Source of the DNA: Ignavibacteria bacterium
GTDB taxonomy: Bacteria; Bacteroidota; Ignavibacteria; Kapaibacteriales; UBA2268
Length of the DNA: 64,000 bases
Reading direction: 5' to 3'
NCBI GenBank assembly: GCA_031261605.1
Contig: JAISJI010000017.1
Span: 42,288-106,287, forward strand
The first letter of the stretch is position 1. Each line of letters starts with the position of its first letter. The position numbers and the translations under genes are program-made. Shown one piece after another: positions 18,764 to 27,418 of this stretch. The notes under the pieces are model-generated. The model was not told where the DNA came from. It made no database searches and saw only the letters and a list, made by a program, of their open reading frames with translations.

Positions 18764-18905
18764 TGATTTCACCCAATCCTTCCTAGGTGGTAGGTATGGA
18801 CCCAACCCAACCCTTTGGGGAGGCGTTTAAATAATCTGCCATTGCGGGCTTGCCCCCGCAATCCCCATTGTGTTGTAGGGGTTCAAAATTTTGAATCCCT
18901 GCGAA
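18764..18905. repeat. Dispersed intergenic repeat block with palindrome
   Basis: The 246-nt gap holds a hairpin ATTGCGGG...CCCGCAAT (18841-18862) and an imperfect copy (18878-18899) of the palindrome whose half-site is GGGGTTCAAAA; better copies occur at 22.0 and 52.1 kb. The block opens with CCCAATCCTTCCTAGG and ACCCAACCCAACCCTTTGGG, related to modules near 2.6 kb. Confidence 0.6.
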
Positions 18906-19003
18906 TGATAGATTCAATTCCCTAAATATCCCTCCTACAAAAATAAATTTTGTATTTACCGCATAAATTGTTAATTTGCACTTCCTATATTCCAAATTAA
19001 AAT

Positions 19004-20314
19004 ATGAACTACCAATCCATCACGGAAAAATTAATAAATAGAGCAAAAACATACTCCGCTAATCTGAAAATATCTGTTCGTAAAGACAAATCTTTTGATG
19101 TCGGCATTCGCAATGGCGAAGTAGAGGAATTGCAGGAAGCATCCGCTACAAACCTCTCACTTTTCGTCAATATTGATAACAAAACTGCATCGGCTGCTAC
19201 ATCAGATATGCGATACGAAACGCTTGAGACGCTTTTGGATAATGCACTTGAGCGTGCTATGCTTGCATCTGTGGATGAAGATGCTATCTTCCCAGAATAT
19301 GAGCCACTTACAATACAGCCGGATAGTTTGCAATTATACTCAGCGGACATTACAGAGATTACGCCAGAGGAGAAGATACAGGCAGCAAAGGATTTAGAAA
19401 AACGCTGTCTATTGGATGAGCGTATTACGCTATCGGCTGGCTCTGGTTATAGTACGAATGAAAGCGAGTATTTGTTGGCATTATCCAATGGATTTTATGG
19501 CACTTACAAGACATCTCATTGTTCGTTGGGAGTGTATTTACAAGCGGGGAATGATACTACAGCGTATCAAGATGGATGGTCAGATAATGCACGTAGTCCG
19601 AAGCAGTTACGCTCCGTAGAGGAGGTTGCTGAAATTGCGGTAGAGCGTGCTACACGTATGCTTGGAGCGAGGAAAGTAGCAACTCAACAAGTGCCGGTTA
19701 TCATAGACCGCTATGCAGCGGGTTCCATACTTGGCTTTATGTTGGAATGCTTGAATGGGCGTAATGTGTATATGCAGCAATCGGTTTTTGCGGGTAAATT
19801 GGGAATGCAAATCGCTAATAAGAATGTTACGATTTACGATAATCCGCTCATATCGGGTTCGTTGGGTGCTCGTCCATTTGATGCAGAGGGTATTCCTTGT
19901 CGCAACAATAGTATAATAGCCGATGGCGTGTTAAAGTCCTATTTATTAACGACTTACTCTGCTAAGAAGTTAGGTATGAAGGTGAATGGCTTGGCATCGG
20001 GAACATCCAATTTATTTTTAGCAAAAGGCACACATAGCCAAACCGAACTAATACATAGTATTGACAAGGGCTTACTGCTACTTAAAACATTGGGACAAGG
20101 CACCGATACCACTACCGGTGGCTATTCCAAAGGGGCGTATGGGATTTGGATAGAGAATGGGGAATTGACACATCCGGTATCGGAGATTACAATATCGGGT
20201 AATATTTGCGATATGCTGAATGGAATTGGAATGATTGGTAATAATCCAGATGAGCGTAGGGCTTGGCAAGTGCCGTCGTTCATAGTAGATGGCTTAACAA
20301 TTTCTGGTAATTGA
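19004..20314 (+). CDS. pmbA: PmbA/TldE family protein
   Basis: A 436-residue protein matching PmbA (TldE) along its length: SVRKDKSFDVGIRNGEVEEL near the start, SSSTDLR-like ASAATSDMRYETLETLLDNA, then LGARPFDAEGIPCRNNSIIA, YLLTTYSAKKLGMK, GGYSKGAYGIWIENGELTHP and VSEITISGNICDML. TldE is the non-catalytic partner of the metalloprotease TldD; together they process ribosomally made peptides and degrade unfolded peptides. The HExxH zinc motif of TldD is absent, as expected. No tldD lies within the window, although the two genes are often adjacent. Confidence 0.9.
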   Translation: MNYQSITEKLINRAKTYSANLKISVRKDKSFDVGIRNGEVEELQEASATNLSLFVNIDNKTASAATSDMRYETLETLLDNALERAMLASVDEDAIFPEYEPLTIQPDSLQLYSADITEITPEEKIQAAKDLEKRCLLDERITLSAGSGYSTNESEYLLALSNGFYGTYKTSHCSLGVYLQAGNDTTAYQDGWSDNARSPKQLRSVEEVAEIAVERATRMLGARKVATQQVPVIIDRYAAGSILGFMLECLNGRNVYMQQSVFAGKLGMQIANKNVTIYDNPLISGSLGARPFDAEGIPCRNNSIIADGVLKSYLLTTYSAKKLGMKVNGLASGTSNLFLAKGTHSQTELIHSIDKGLLLLKTLGQGTDTTTGGYSKGAYGIWIENGELTHPVSEITISGNICDMLNGIGMIGNNPDERRAWQVPSFIVDGLTISGN

Positions 20315-20348
20315 TTTTTTTTTTGAATTAATAATAAATGAGGAACTT

Positions 20349-21152
20349 ATGGGTTTAAATAACACACTCATAGGAGCAATAGCCGGCGATGTTATTGGCT
20401 CTGCTTATGAATTTAATAACGTGAAAACAACTAATTTTCCGTTATGGACAGAGGATACCGATTATAGCGATGACACGGTTTTAACTGTCGCTATCGCTGA
20501 TGCTATTCTCAATAAAAAAGATTTTGCGAAAACGGTATGGCAATATGGTCGCAATTATGAAGATGCCGGTTATGGCGGTATGTTTCTGCAATGGCTATTT
20601 AATAACGAAGATGATAGCAATCTCCAGCCGTATAATAGTTTCGGCAATGGCTCTGCGATGCGGGTTAGTGCTGTTGGTTTTGCTTATGAGACACTGGAAG
20701 AGGTGTTGGAAGTAGCCAAGCAGACCGCAGAAATAACGCATAATCATCCGGAAGGAATTAAAGGGGCACAAGCGACTGCTTCTGCAATATTTTTGGCGAA
20801 AAATGGCAAAAGTAAGCAGGAGATTAAGGAATATATAACACAAACTTTTGGCTATAATTTGGATTTCACTCTTGATGAAATTCGTCCATCATATCGTTTT
20901 TATGAGACCTGCCAAATGACAGTTCCGCAGGCGCTCGTTGCATTTTTGGAGAGCACTGATTACGAAAGTGCTATTCGTTTAGCGATTTCCATTGGCGGAG
21001 ATAGTGATACGATTGCTTGTATGACCGGTGGAATAGCAGCAGCGTATTACAAGGAAATCCCACAGGAAATAATTGATTTGGTGGCGAGCAAATTGCCCGT
21101 GGAATTTATGGAAGTAATTAATGAATTTGAGAATAAAATTATAACGCATTAA
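20349..21152 (+). CDS. ADP-ribosylglycohydrolase family protein
   Basis: A 267-residue all-helical protein of the DraG/ARH family. The N-terminal metal-binding block is NTLIGAIAGDVIGSAYEF followed by YSDDTVLTVAIADAIL; the C-terminal block is AIRLAISIGGDSDTIACMTG with the D/S/D/T metal ligands, then GIAAAYY. These enzymes remove ADP-ribose from arginine or other acceptors using two magnesium ions. A ribosome binding site AGGAA lies 8 nt before ATG 20349. The gene sits 34 nt after pmbA and 13 nt before a CPBP protease gene, so all three may be cotranscribed. The target is unknown. Confidence 0.9.
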   Translation: MGLNNTLIGAIAGDVIGSAYEFNNVKTTNFPLWTEDTDYSDDTVLTVAIADAILNKKDFAKTVWQYGRNYEDAGYGGMFLQWLFNNEDDSNLQPYNSFGNGSAMRVSAVGFAYETLEEVLEVAKQTAEITHNHPEGIKGAQATASAIFLAKNGKSKQEIKEYITQTFGYNLDFTLDEIRPSYRFYETCQMTVPQALVAFLESTDYESAIRLAISIGGDSDTIACMTGGIAAAYYKEIPQEIIDLVASKLPVEFMEVINEFENKIITH

Positions 21153-21165
21153 ATAGCATATACTT

Positions 21166-22005
21166 ATGTTAAATTATAAATCAGTTTTTATTGCAATACT
21201 TGTTGCATATATCATCGGCACTATGGTGCTTGGTGTATACTTTGCTATGCACGGCATTGAGTTGCGATATGTCTCACTATTAGAGGTAGTTATCTTTTTT
21301 GTTCCGCTATTATTTGTGGTAGGAAGCGATAACTCAAAGGATAGTGGAAGCGAATTGCTAGCGATATACAAACCAACGCTCGGTGGATACTTCAAGTTGA
21401 ATAAGTTCCCAATCTCTATAACACCTTTTATTCTATGGGGGTTAGTTGGAGTGATGTTGATGGAAATGGGAGTTGATGTGGTATCGGTTCGGCTACTACC
21501 GGATAGCATAATGGAGTATTACATACAAATTACCGAGAAGTATTTAGAAATGCAGAACTCCTTATCAATCAATGGCAGCGGAACATTATTAGAGATGGGC
21601 GAGATAATATTGCTTGTGGCATTGGTTCCGGCGGTGTGCGAGGAATTTCTATTTCGTGGTTACTTGTTGCGGAATTTGCTGGTGCATCATTCAGTTGGAT
21701 ATTCGGTCTGTATTTCGGCACTTATATTTTCGCTAATCCACTTTAATCCCATAGCGTTATTACCGATTTTTATCATTGGTGTATATTTGGGAATGTTGTA
21801 TTATGCAACTGGAAGTATTTTCCCATCTATAATATTTCATTTTTGCAATAATCTATTTGTAATCATATCAGCGAACTATGAAGACAGCAATAGCGATGCG
21901 ATGCTTGGGTTGTGGCTTGCATTTGGGATTATTGTGGCTGGTGGAATACTGGTGTATTGGACGTATAGTCGGATAAGAAAGGATTGTGGCGTAGGGAATG
22001 TCTGA
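21166..22005 (+). CDS. CPBP family intramembrane glutamic protease
   Basis: A 279-residue integral membrane protein with about seven hydrophobic segments. The CPBP (Abi/CAAX-like) motifs are clear: motif 1 EEFLFRGYLL with E159/E160 and R164, motif 2 FSLIHFNP with H192, and motif 3 SIIFHFCNNL with H225. Homologues are prenyl-protein proteases in eukaryotes; bacterial members have varied roles including bacteriocin self-immunity and processing of membrane substrates. Here its role is unknown. It follows the ADP-ribosylglycohydrolase gene by 13 nt. Confidence 0.92.
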   Translation: MLNYKSVFIAILVAYIIGTMVLGVYFAMHGIELRYVSLLEVVIFFVPLLFVVGSDNSKDSGSELLAIYKPTLGGYFKLNKFPISITPFILWGLVGVMLMEMGVDVVSVRLLPDSIMEYYIQITEKYLEMQNSLSINGSGTLLEMGEIILLVALVPAVCEEFLFRGYLLRNLLVHHSVGYSVCISALIFSLIHFNPIALLPIFIIGVYLGMLYYATGSIFPSIIFHFCNNLFVIISANYEDSNSDAMLGLWLAFGIIVAGGILVYWTYSRIRKDCGVGNV

Positions 22006-22045
22006 ACTATACTTAAATGATATGGGTTCAAAATTTTGAACCCCT
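22000..22045. repeat. Palindromic repeat copy, with TGTCTGAAC element start
   Basis: A near-perfect palindrome (TGGGTTCAAAA / TTTTGAACCCC, 22023-22044) lies in the gap between convergent genes. Just before it, TGTCTGAACTATACTTAAA at 22000-22018 resembles the start of elements at 2.6 and 44.2 kb and overlaps the last codons of the CPBP gene. It could also act as a bidirectional terminator. Confidence 0.6.
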
Positions 22046-22080
22046 ACTTTTATTCTTCCCACTTCCTTTTAGGAATGGGG

Positions 22081-22878
22081 TTAGGTTGGAATCTTCTTCA
22101 CAGCAGACAGCGTCCGCACAATAAAGAATATGCCCACCAATATAAACGGGATGCTTAGTATTTGTCCCATATCTATCGGCAGGTCTGCTTCAAAACTGCT
22201 CTGTATCTCCTTCGTAAATTCCAATACAAAGCGCACCGAAAAAATTAATACAAGAAACAGTCCGAATAGCAAGCCCGACTTTGGTGCATTGCCACTTTTG
22301 CGATATACGCTAAGTAGTATAAGGAAGATGGCGAAGTATGCAATGGCTTCGTAAATCTGGGATGGATGTCGTGGTAAGTTGTCTCGCACTGCAAATACTA
22401 CCGCCCAAGGCACATCTGTCACTTTGCCATAAATTTCGCTATTAAAGTAATTGCCCGTTCGTATAAATAATCCGCCGAGTGCTACTGCAATGACCACTCT
22501 ATCCACTATCCATAAATATGTATAGTCCTTGTTCTTATGCACGAAGAGCCAGATAGCTAAGAGGATGCCGATAGCACCGCCGTGGCTTGCTAATCCGCCT
22601 TTCCATACCATTAGAATTTCCTCTGGATGCGCCAGATAGTAGTCCGGAGCGTAGAATAAGCAATGCCCTAATCTTGCACCAATAACTGTTCCAATCATAA
22701 TATACACGACTAACTTATCTACATCAGCGGAGTTGCGTCCTTCGCGTTTAAAGAACCATTGTAGGATAGCGTATCCGACTACGAATGTAAGTGCAAACAG
22801 CAAGCTATACCATTTGATAGAGATGATACCGATAGAGAATATTTCCGGCGACAATGTATTAGTTATATATCCAAGCAT
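22081..22878 (-). CDS. lgt: Prolipoprotein diacylglyceryl transferase
   Basis: A 265-residue inner-membrane enzyme that transfers diacylglycerol from phosphatidylglycerol to the lipobox cysteine of prolipoproteins. I use ATG at 22878 (MLGYITNTL); the frame is open two codons further to a TTG. Family blocks: ISIKWYSLLFALTFVVGYAI, IGARLGHCLFYAPDYYL, GGLASHGGAIGILLAI, the signature FIRTGNYFNSEIYGKVTD and PRHPSQIYEAIAYF, and a C-terminal SMGQ-like DMGQILSIP. Seven or so membrane segments. A -7 box lies 3 nt upstream of the ATG, so the mRNA may be leaderless. Confidence 0.95.
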   Translation of the reverse strand: MLGYITNTLSPEIFSIGIISIKWYSLLFALTFVVGYAILQWFFKREGRNSADVDKLVVYIMIGTVIGARLGHCLFYAPDYYLAHPEEILMVWKGGLASHGGAIGILLAIWLFVHKNKDYTYLWIVDRVVIAVALGGLFIRTGNYFNSEIYGKVTDVPWAVVFAVRDNLPRHPSQIYEAIAYFAIFLILLSVYRKSGNAPKSGLLFGLFLVLIFSVRFVLEFTKEIQSSFEADLPIDMGQILSIPFILVGIFFIVRTLSAVKKIPT

Positions 22879-22881
22879 ACG

Positions 22882-22889
22882 CAAATATA
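22882..22889 (-). promoter_or_regulatory. -7 box adjoining the lgt start codon
   Basis: On the minus strand TATATTTG ends three bases before the lgt ATG. With the usual spacing from this box to the transcription start, transcription would begin at about the A of the ATG. No TTG is seen at the expected upstream distance, so support is partial. Confidence 0.4.
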
Positions 22890-22988
22890 ATACTATTTTG
22901 TATAATTTTTATTATATTTATTAGTATATTGTGGTTTTAATATGCGTGTTGTCTTCAATTTTTTATATACATTATTATAGGTGCAATT

Positions 22989-24059
22989 ATGAGAAAATAT
23001 TTTTCCATCGCAACCGTACTCATCTCCATTCTCTTCTCCTTACCACTTTTTGCATTCTCTGGTGGTGATGGAACTTCCGCAAATCCGTATCTTCTTGCGA
23101 ATAAAGCAGATATAGACGAAATGCGGGACTCCGTGAATACACGCGCAACTACTTGGACTGGCAACAAGTATTTCAAACTCACCGCCAATATTCCACAGCC
23201 AATCACGAATATGCTCGGCAGTGATGCTCGTCCTTTTCGCGGAAATTTTGATGGCGCTGGTCATTCGTTGACACTCAATATTAACCTTCCGACCACCCAA
23301 CATGTTGGCTTGTTTGGTCGGGCTACACTCTGTACGATAAAGAACTTAACGCTCACAGGAACGGTGAGCGGCGGCAATGATGTAGCGGCGTTTTGCGGAA
23401 TGATAAGTTCTTCTGGAACAATACAAAATTGCACATCTTATGTCAATGTCAGCGGAAATACATACGTTGGTGGATTTAGTGGCGATAATCAGAGTGGAAC
23501 GTTCGCTAAATTCATTAATTGTATGAATTTAGGTGATGTTACCGGCAATCAATATGTAGGTGGAATTTGTGGGGATACAGGTGCAGGCGACTCGCTGCTC
23601 GACTGCACGAATGCTGGCAAAATCAGCGGACATCAAGGCGTTGGTGGAATTGTGGGTGGTGATATTACTGATGCAAGTAATACAAATAAGATTGTGAGTT
23701 GCACGAACATCGGCGAAATCAAGGGAGATGCAGGTTCTCTATATATTGGTGGTATCAATGGAATGGGTGATGAGAATATTTATCGGTGTGTAAATGCTGG
23801 CTTAGTCAGTGGTGGAAGCAGTGTTGGTGGGATTTCCGGCAGATTGCAAGACAAAACTCTTCAACGGTGCATCAATGCTGGTGTGGTTAATGGGAACATC
23901 AATGTGGGCAGTATAGCGGGTTCTAAATTAGGCACGCCAATCATCACCGATTGCTTCTATGATATACAAATAAACAAGTATAAAGCGGTCAATAACCAAG
24001 ACCATTCAGGAGTTACTGGGCTTCCCACGCATTTGCTGATGGATGAATTGGTGAAATAG
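22989..24059 (+). CDS. GLUG-repeat surface protein
   Basis: A 356-residue protein with a normal signal peptide (MRKYFSIATVLISILFSLPL, cleavage near FAFS) followed by SGGDGTSANPYLLANKADID, a lead-in with a Trp/Lys/Phe strand (GNKYFKLTANI), GNFDGAGHSLTLNI, and then at least seven ~25-residue GLUG-type repeats such as GTIQNCTSYVNVSGNTYVGG, DCTNAGKISGHQGVGGIVGG and RCVNAGLVSGGSSVGGISG. The tail TDCFYDIQINKYKAVNNQD...GVTGLPTHLLMDELVK is nearly the same as in the gene at 7668. Exported, probably surface-exposed; function by family only. Confidence 0.85.
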   Translation: MRKYFSIATVLISILFSLPLFAFSGGDGTSANPYLLANKADIDEMRDSVNTRATTWTGNKYFKLTANIPQPITNMLGSDARPFRGNFDGAGHSLTLNINLPTTQHVGLFGRATLCTIKNLTLTGTVSGGNDVAAFCGMISSSGTIQNCTSYVNVSGNTYVGGFSGDNQSGTFAKFINCMNLGDVTGNQYVGGICGDTGAGDSLLDCTNAGKISGHQGVGGIVGGDITDASNTNKIVSCTNIGEIKGDAGSLYIGGINGMGDENIYRCVNAGLVSGGSSVGGISGRLQDKTLQRCINAGVVNGNINVGSIAGSKLGTPIITDCFYDIQINKYKAVNNQDHSGVTGLPTHLLMDELVK

Positions 24060-24072
24060 GGTGGAGGTAAAT

Positions 24073-24195
24073 ATGGAATGGACGAGTAAGGTAATCAAAC
24101 AAATATTGCAATCCAAATACCACATTAATTCTATCGGTGTGTTTGGCTCTGTGGTTAGAGACGATTTTAATTCGGCGACAAGCTTGCAAAGATGA
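24073..24195 (+). pseudogene. Nucleotidyltransferase (MNT-type) fragment
   Basis: ATG 24073, 13 nt after the GLUG gene and preceded by GGTGGAGG, encodes 40 residues: EWTSKVIKQILQSKYHINSI then GVFGSVVRDDFNSATS. The 'IGVFGS.VR.DF...SD' pattern is the start of minimal nucleotidyltransferases found in MNT/HEPN toxin-antitoxin pairs. The expected continuation SDIDLLV with the catalytic aspartates is missing; the frame passes into unrelated sequence and stops. I read this as a deletion remnant. Confidence 0.6.
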
Positions 24196-24296
24196 CAGAG
24201 AATGAACGTCAAGCATATTATAGCGGCAATTCTGTTAGTTTCAAAGAGTTAGTGTCTGAATACAACAAAATAAATAACGTTCTATTTAAAAATTAA
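24192..24296 (+). pseudogene. Short coding fragment after the MNT remnant
   Basis: The frame from 24178 (FGDKLAKMTENERQAYYSGN then SVSFKELVSEYN...) gives 34 residues from ATG 24192 to a stop at 24294-24296. It overlaps the MNT remnant by 4 nt but is in another frame. The sequence has normal amino-acid composition and looks like the C-terminus of a small regulator or antitoxin joined to the MNT fragment by a deletion. I do not recognise the family. Confidence 0.35.
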
Positions 24297-24308
24297 ATTA
24301 TAAATAAA

Positions 24309-24634
24309 ATGAAAATATATTTAGATAATTGCTGTTTCAATCGTCCTTACGACGACCAAACCCAAATTAACATCTGGCTTGAGACAAACGCAATGCAATA
24401 CAAATTTGGAAAAATATAGCAAGTGAATGTTGTTATTCTTCCGAAAAAATATTTCAAAATGCCATAGAATTAGAAAAATTAAATATCACTCCCGCAGATG
24501 CGGTGCATATTTCTTGTGCGTTGCATAGTGGTTGCGAGTATTTTATTACAACTGATATTAAATTAACAAAGAAACATATTAAAAACATAGTAATCATTAA
24601 TCCCATTGATTTCATTAGGGAAATGGAGGTATAA
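24309..24634 (+). pseudogene. PIN-domain toxin, internally deleted and frameshifted
   Basis: ATG 24309 opens MKIYLDNCCFNRPYDDQTQI, the N-terminus of a PIN-domain family with the first catalytic aspartate (D6). This frame stops at 24417. From 24416 a different frame continues as EKIFQNAIELEKLNITPADA, VHISCALHSGCEYFITTDIK, IKNIVIINPIDFI, which is the C-terminus of the same family with the DAxH and TTD acidic positions. About 40-50 middle residues are missing and the frames differ, so the nuclease cannot be made intact. The intact 67-residue gene at 24635 follows with no gap and is the likely antitoxin. Confidence 0.75.
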
Positions 24635-24838
24635 ATGCGAACAGATACAGTTCTTAAAGTTGAAGCATTTGATTTATTAACAAAGCAATTAGGCGAAGTG
24701 GATGCAGAGCGTTTTATTGCTATTATAAAGAACGACAATTTTGATTACACGAAATGGCGTTCTAACATATTTGCCGGTATGAGCATAGAAGAAATACATC
24801 GGCAAGCAACACAATTTGAAAAAAATACAACAAAATAA
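24635..24838 (+). CDS. Antitoxin-like protein next to broken PIN toxin
   Basis: A 67-residue intact protein: MRTDTVLKVEAFDLLTKQLG, EVDAERFIAIIKNDNFDYTK and WRSNIFAGMSIEEIHRQATQ. This small family, with 'MRTDT...EAF..LT..LG.V.AERFI' and 'FDYT.W...L..GMS.EEI', is commonly found beside PIN-domain genes, so antitoxin is the reasonable inference. The ATG directly follows the PIN stop codon (24632-24634) and GGAGG at 24625-24629 is its ribosome binding site. Its toxin partner has decayed, leaving an apparently orphan antitoxin. Confidence 0.65.
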   Translation: MRTDTVLKVEAFDLLTKQLGEVDAERFIAIIKNDNFDYTKWRSNIFAGMSIEEIHRQATQFEKNTTK

Positions 24839-24862
24839 ATTAATCACAAACCATATACATAT

Positions 24863-26161
24863 ATGTCAATAAATCAAAAAGATAAAGATACCGTTACTTG
24901 TCCCCATTGCCATAAGGAATTTAACCTCAGCACCGCTATGCAGGAACAAGTAGAACTCCAAGTCGAACAACGTCTTAGAACCGAATACGACGACCTATAC
25001 AAAAAAAAGGTGGATAGTTACAAAACTACCATAGACGCCGAACTGCTGAAATCTCAAGCACTTGCTAATGAGAAAGACAAAGCATTGGCTCAAAAGGATG
25101 CGGAACTTTCCAATGCAAAGAAAATCCAAATGGATTACGCTATTTTGCAAGATAAATTCAACGAAAATTTGCAAAATACCAAATTTCAAATAGATATGGC
25201 AAAAAATGCTGCTGCAAACGAAGTGCGTGAAAAGATGAATGCCGATTTTGCTCATCTGCGTAAATCGGACGAAGAGAGAATAAAAAAAGAAGCCGACACA
25301 CAAGCAAAAATGCAATTAGAAATAGAATTGGCGAAAAAAGATTTGCAGCAAAAAAGCGAATTCGAACTGCAACTAAACAACAAAGAACTAAAACACTCTT
25401 TGGAAATTAAGGAGTTGCAGCAGAAATTTGAGCAAACCCAAAAGCAATTAGACAATGCGAATAGGACGCTAAATCAGGGCTCTATGCAACAACAAGGTGA
25501 AGCACAAGAGCGACTTTTAAGTGAAATTCTGAAAGAGCAATTCCCCAGCGATAAATTTAATGCGAAGACCCCAGGTAAGGAGGAATCTGATATTGAGCAA
25601 CATATTATCGCTGATAATGGCGTGGAATGCGGTATTATACTTTACGAAAGCAAAAACACTAAGAGTTTCAATAAGCAGTGGATAGATAAACTGAAACTTG
25701 ATGGACGCACCGCCAATGCCAATGAATTGATATTGGTAACGCGAACTATGCCCGAGCACAATAAGCACTTACACAGAGTAGATGGCGTATGGATATGTCC
25801 TATTGCAGAATTGCGGCTTACAGCAACTACTTTGCGTTATGGTATGATTGAAGCGAACAAAGTGGCTATTTCTCAGCAACATAGGAAGGAAAAGATGGAA
25901 TTATTATACGACTATATGGTGGGAAGCGAGTTCCATTATTATATGGAAACAATTATAAAAGGCATTACAAATATTAGAGATAGCTACAATCAAGAAAAAA
26001 TGAAACTCCAAAAATTATGGAAACAACGCGAAAAGGAATTTGAAAATATAATTGACTGTGCTACTACTTTTGTCGGTGCTATACGTGGCATTTCTGATAC
26101 CATTCCGGAAATACAAATACTTGAATTACCGGACGATAACGATTATTTATTAGAAAACTAA
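24863..26161 (+). CDS. DUF2130 family coiled-coil/nuclease-fold protein
   Basis: A 432-residue cytoplasmic protein. It starts with a zinc-ribbon-like TVTCPHCHKEFNLS, then a long coiled coil (~30-205; VELQVEQRLRTEYDDLYKKK and many K/E/Q heptads), then the DUF2130 domain (~220-420) with FNAKTPGKEESDIEQHII, CGIILYESKNTKSFNKQWID and the ELRLTATTLRYGM block. The E(S/C)K-type acidic/lysine motif after the beta strand is reminiscent of PD-(D/E)XK folds, and the overall layout resembles RmuC. Function is not established. It is 3 nt upstream of the permease gene and thus probably in one operon. Confidence 0.85.
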   Translation: MSINQKDKDTVTCPHCHKEFNLSTAMQEQVELQVEQRLRTEYDDLYKKKVDSYKTTIDAELLKSQALANEKDKALAQKDAELSNAKKIQMDYAILQDKFNENLQNTKFQIDMAKNAAANEVREKMNADFAHLRKSDEERIKKEADTQAKMQLEIELAKKDLQQKSEFELQLNNKELKHSLEIKELQQKFEQTQKQLDNANRTLNQGSMQQQGEAQERLLSEILKEQFPSDKFNAKTPGKEESDIEQHIIADNGVECGIILYESKNTKSFNKQWIDKLKLDGRTANANELILVTRTMPEHNKHLHRVDGVWICPIAELRLTATTLRYGMIEANKVAISQQHRKEKMELLYDYMVGSEFHYYMETIIKGITNIRDSYNQEKMKLQKLWKQREKEFENIIDCATTFVGAIRGISDTIPEIQILELPDDNDYLLEN

Positions 26162-26164
26162 ACT

Positions 26165-27409
26165 ATGAATATCCTCGAAAATGTAGCGCTTGCTGCTGAC
26201 TCTATAAGAGCCAATAAATTGCGGACTTTTCTCACACTGCTCAGTATTTGCATTGGTGTATTCGCAATTACTGGGGCTGGTGCATTGGTTGAGTCCATAA
26301 ATCATACGGTTACAGCACAATTGGATGAATTGGGCGAAACCGTTTATTATGTTACAAGAACGCCTATGATACAGATGGGCGGTGGTCCAAGATATTGGCG
26401 TATGTATGCTGCAAGAAAAAATCTAACCTATAAATTATACAAGGACTTAATCCAATACTCCACATTGCCTGCCGATTTTGCTGCTTATGTAGATGGAGAA
26501 AGCAAATATGTAAAATTAAACAATGAAAAATCGGATAGTCCCGTGCCAATTATGGGAGTTACCGAATCCTTCTTCTCTGTTATGAACTTCCATCCCGAGC
26601 AAGGCAGACAATTCACACAATACGAAATCCAAACAGGAGCCAAAGTATGCGTTTTGGGAATGGATGTCGTGAATCAGATAATGCCGCAAGGTGGCGATAT
26701 ACTTGGTAAGACAGTGAAAATAGACCAGCATAATTTTACCGTTGTCGGAGTTACCAAGCCAAAGGGCTCTATGATGGGACAAAGCCAAGACAACTACGCA
26801 ATAGTCCCTATATCTTGGTATATAAGATACTTAGCGAGAAGAGGAAATGACGAAGATATAACCTACTCACTCAAAGCACCATCCAAAGCCACAATGTCTG
26901 CATCTATGGATGAAACCATTGGCATCCTGCGTAGTTTGCGAAATTGCAAGCCGTGGCAGCAAAATACTTTTGAAATGCAGGACAATTCTTCAATAAGCGA
27001 GCAATTCTCCGACATCACACAATATCTCTCCGTATTTGGTGCTGCTTGTGGAGCAATCGCCTTGCTGGCTGCGGGTGTCGGCATTATGAACATTATGCTT
27101 GTATCGGTGAAAGAACGCACACGCGAAATCGGAATCCGCAAAGCAGTCGGTGCAAAAAGCACTTCCATACTAGCGCAATTCCTTATAGAAGCCGTTACTA
27201 TGTGCTTACTCGGTGCATTTATCGGCATTATGCTGGGAATTGTAGTCGGAACTGGATTTGGTGCGTTAGTTGGAATGTCGCTTGGTATTCCATACTCTTG
27301 GATTGTATTTAGCATTGTTATCTGCACTATTTTAGGCATTGCATCTGGTGCATATCCAGCATGGAAAGCCGCCAACTTAGACCCAATAGATGCTTTACGC
27401 TACGAATAA
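26165..27409 (+). CDS. MacB-like ABC transporter permease (FtsX domain)
   Basis: A 414-residue inner-membrane protein of the MacB/LolCE superfamily. Residues ~1-45 hold the N-terminal helix ([20 protein letters not shown]), ~50-265 the large periplasmic MacB core domain ([20 protein letters not shown]), and ~285-414 the FtsX domain with three helices and the signature [20 protein letters not shown]. The C-terminus [19 protein letters not shown] is typical. Its ATPase and periplasmic adaptor are not encoded nearby, so it must use subunits made elsewhere. It follows the DUF2130 gene by 3 nt and converges on xseB. Confidence 0.9.
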   Translation: MNILENVALAADSIRANKLRTFLTLLSICIGVFAITGAGALVESINHTVTAQLDELGETVYYVTRTPMIQMGGGPRYWRMYAARKNLTYKLYKDLIQYSTLPADFAAYVDGESKYVKLNNEKSDSPVPIMGVTESFFSVMNFHPEQGRQFTQYEIQTGAKVCVLGMDVVNQIMPQGGDILGKTVKIDQHNFTVVGVTKPKGSMMGQSQDNYAIVPISWYIRYLARRGNDEDITYSLKAPSKATMSASMDETIGILRSLRNCKPWQQNTFEMQDNSSISEQFSDITQYLSVFGAACGAIALLAAGVGIMNIMLVSVKERTREIGIRKAVGAKSTSILAQFLIEAVTMCLLGAFIGIMLGIVVGTGFGALVGMSLGIPYSWIVFSIVICTILGIASGAYPAWKAANLDPIDALRYE

Positions 27410-27418
27410 CTGCTATAT

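Noticed and set aside
24454..24738. Minus-strand open frame across the PIN remnant and antitoxin
   Set aside because: The plus strand shows clear PIN and antitoxin residues; the minus product is featureless and overlaps both.
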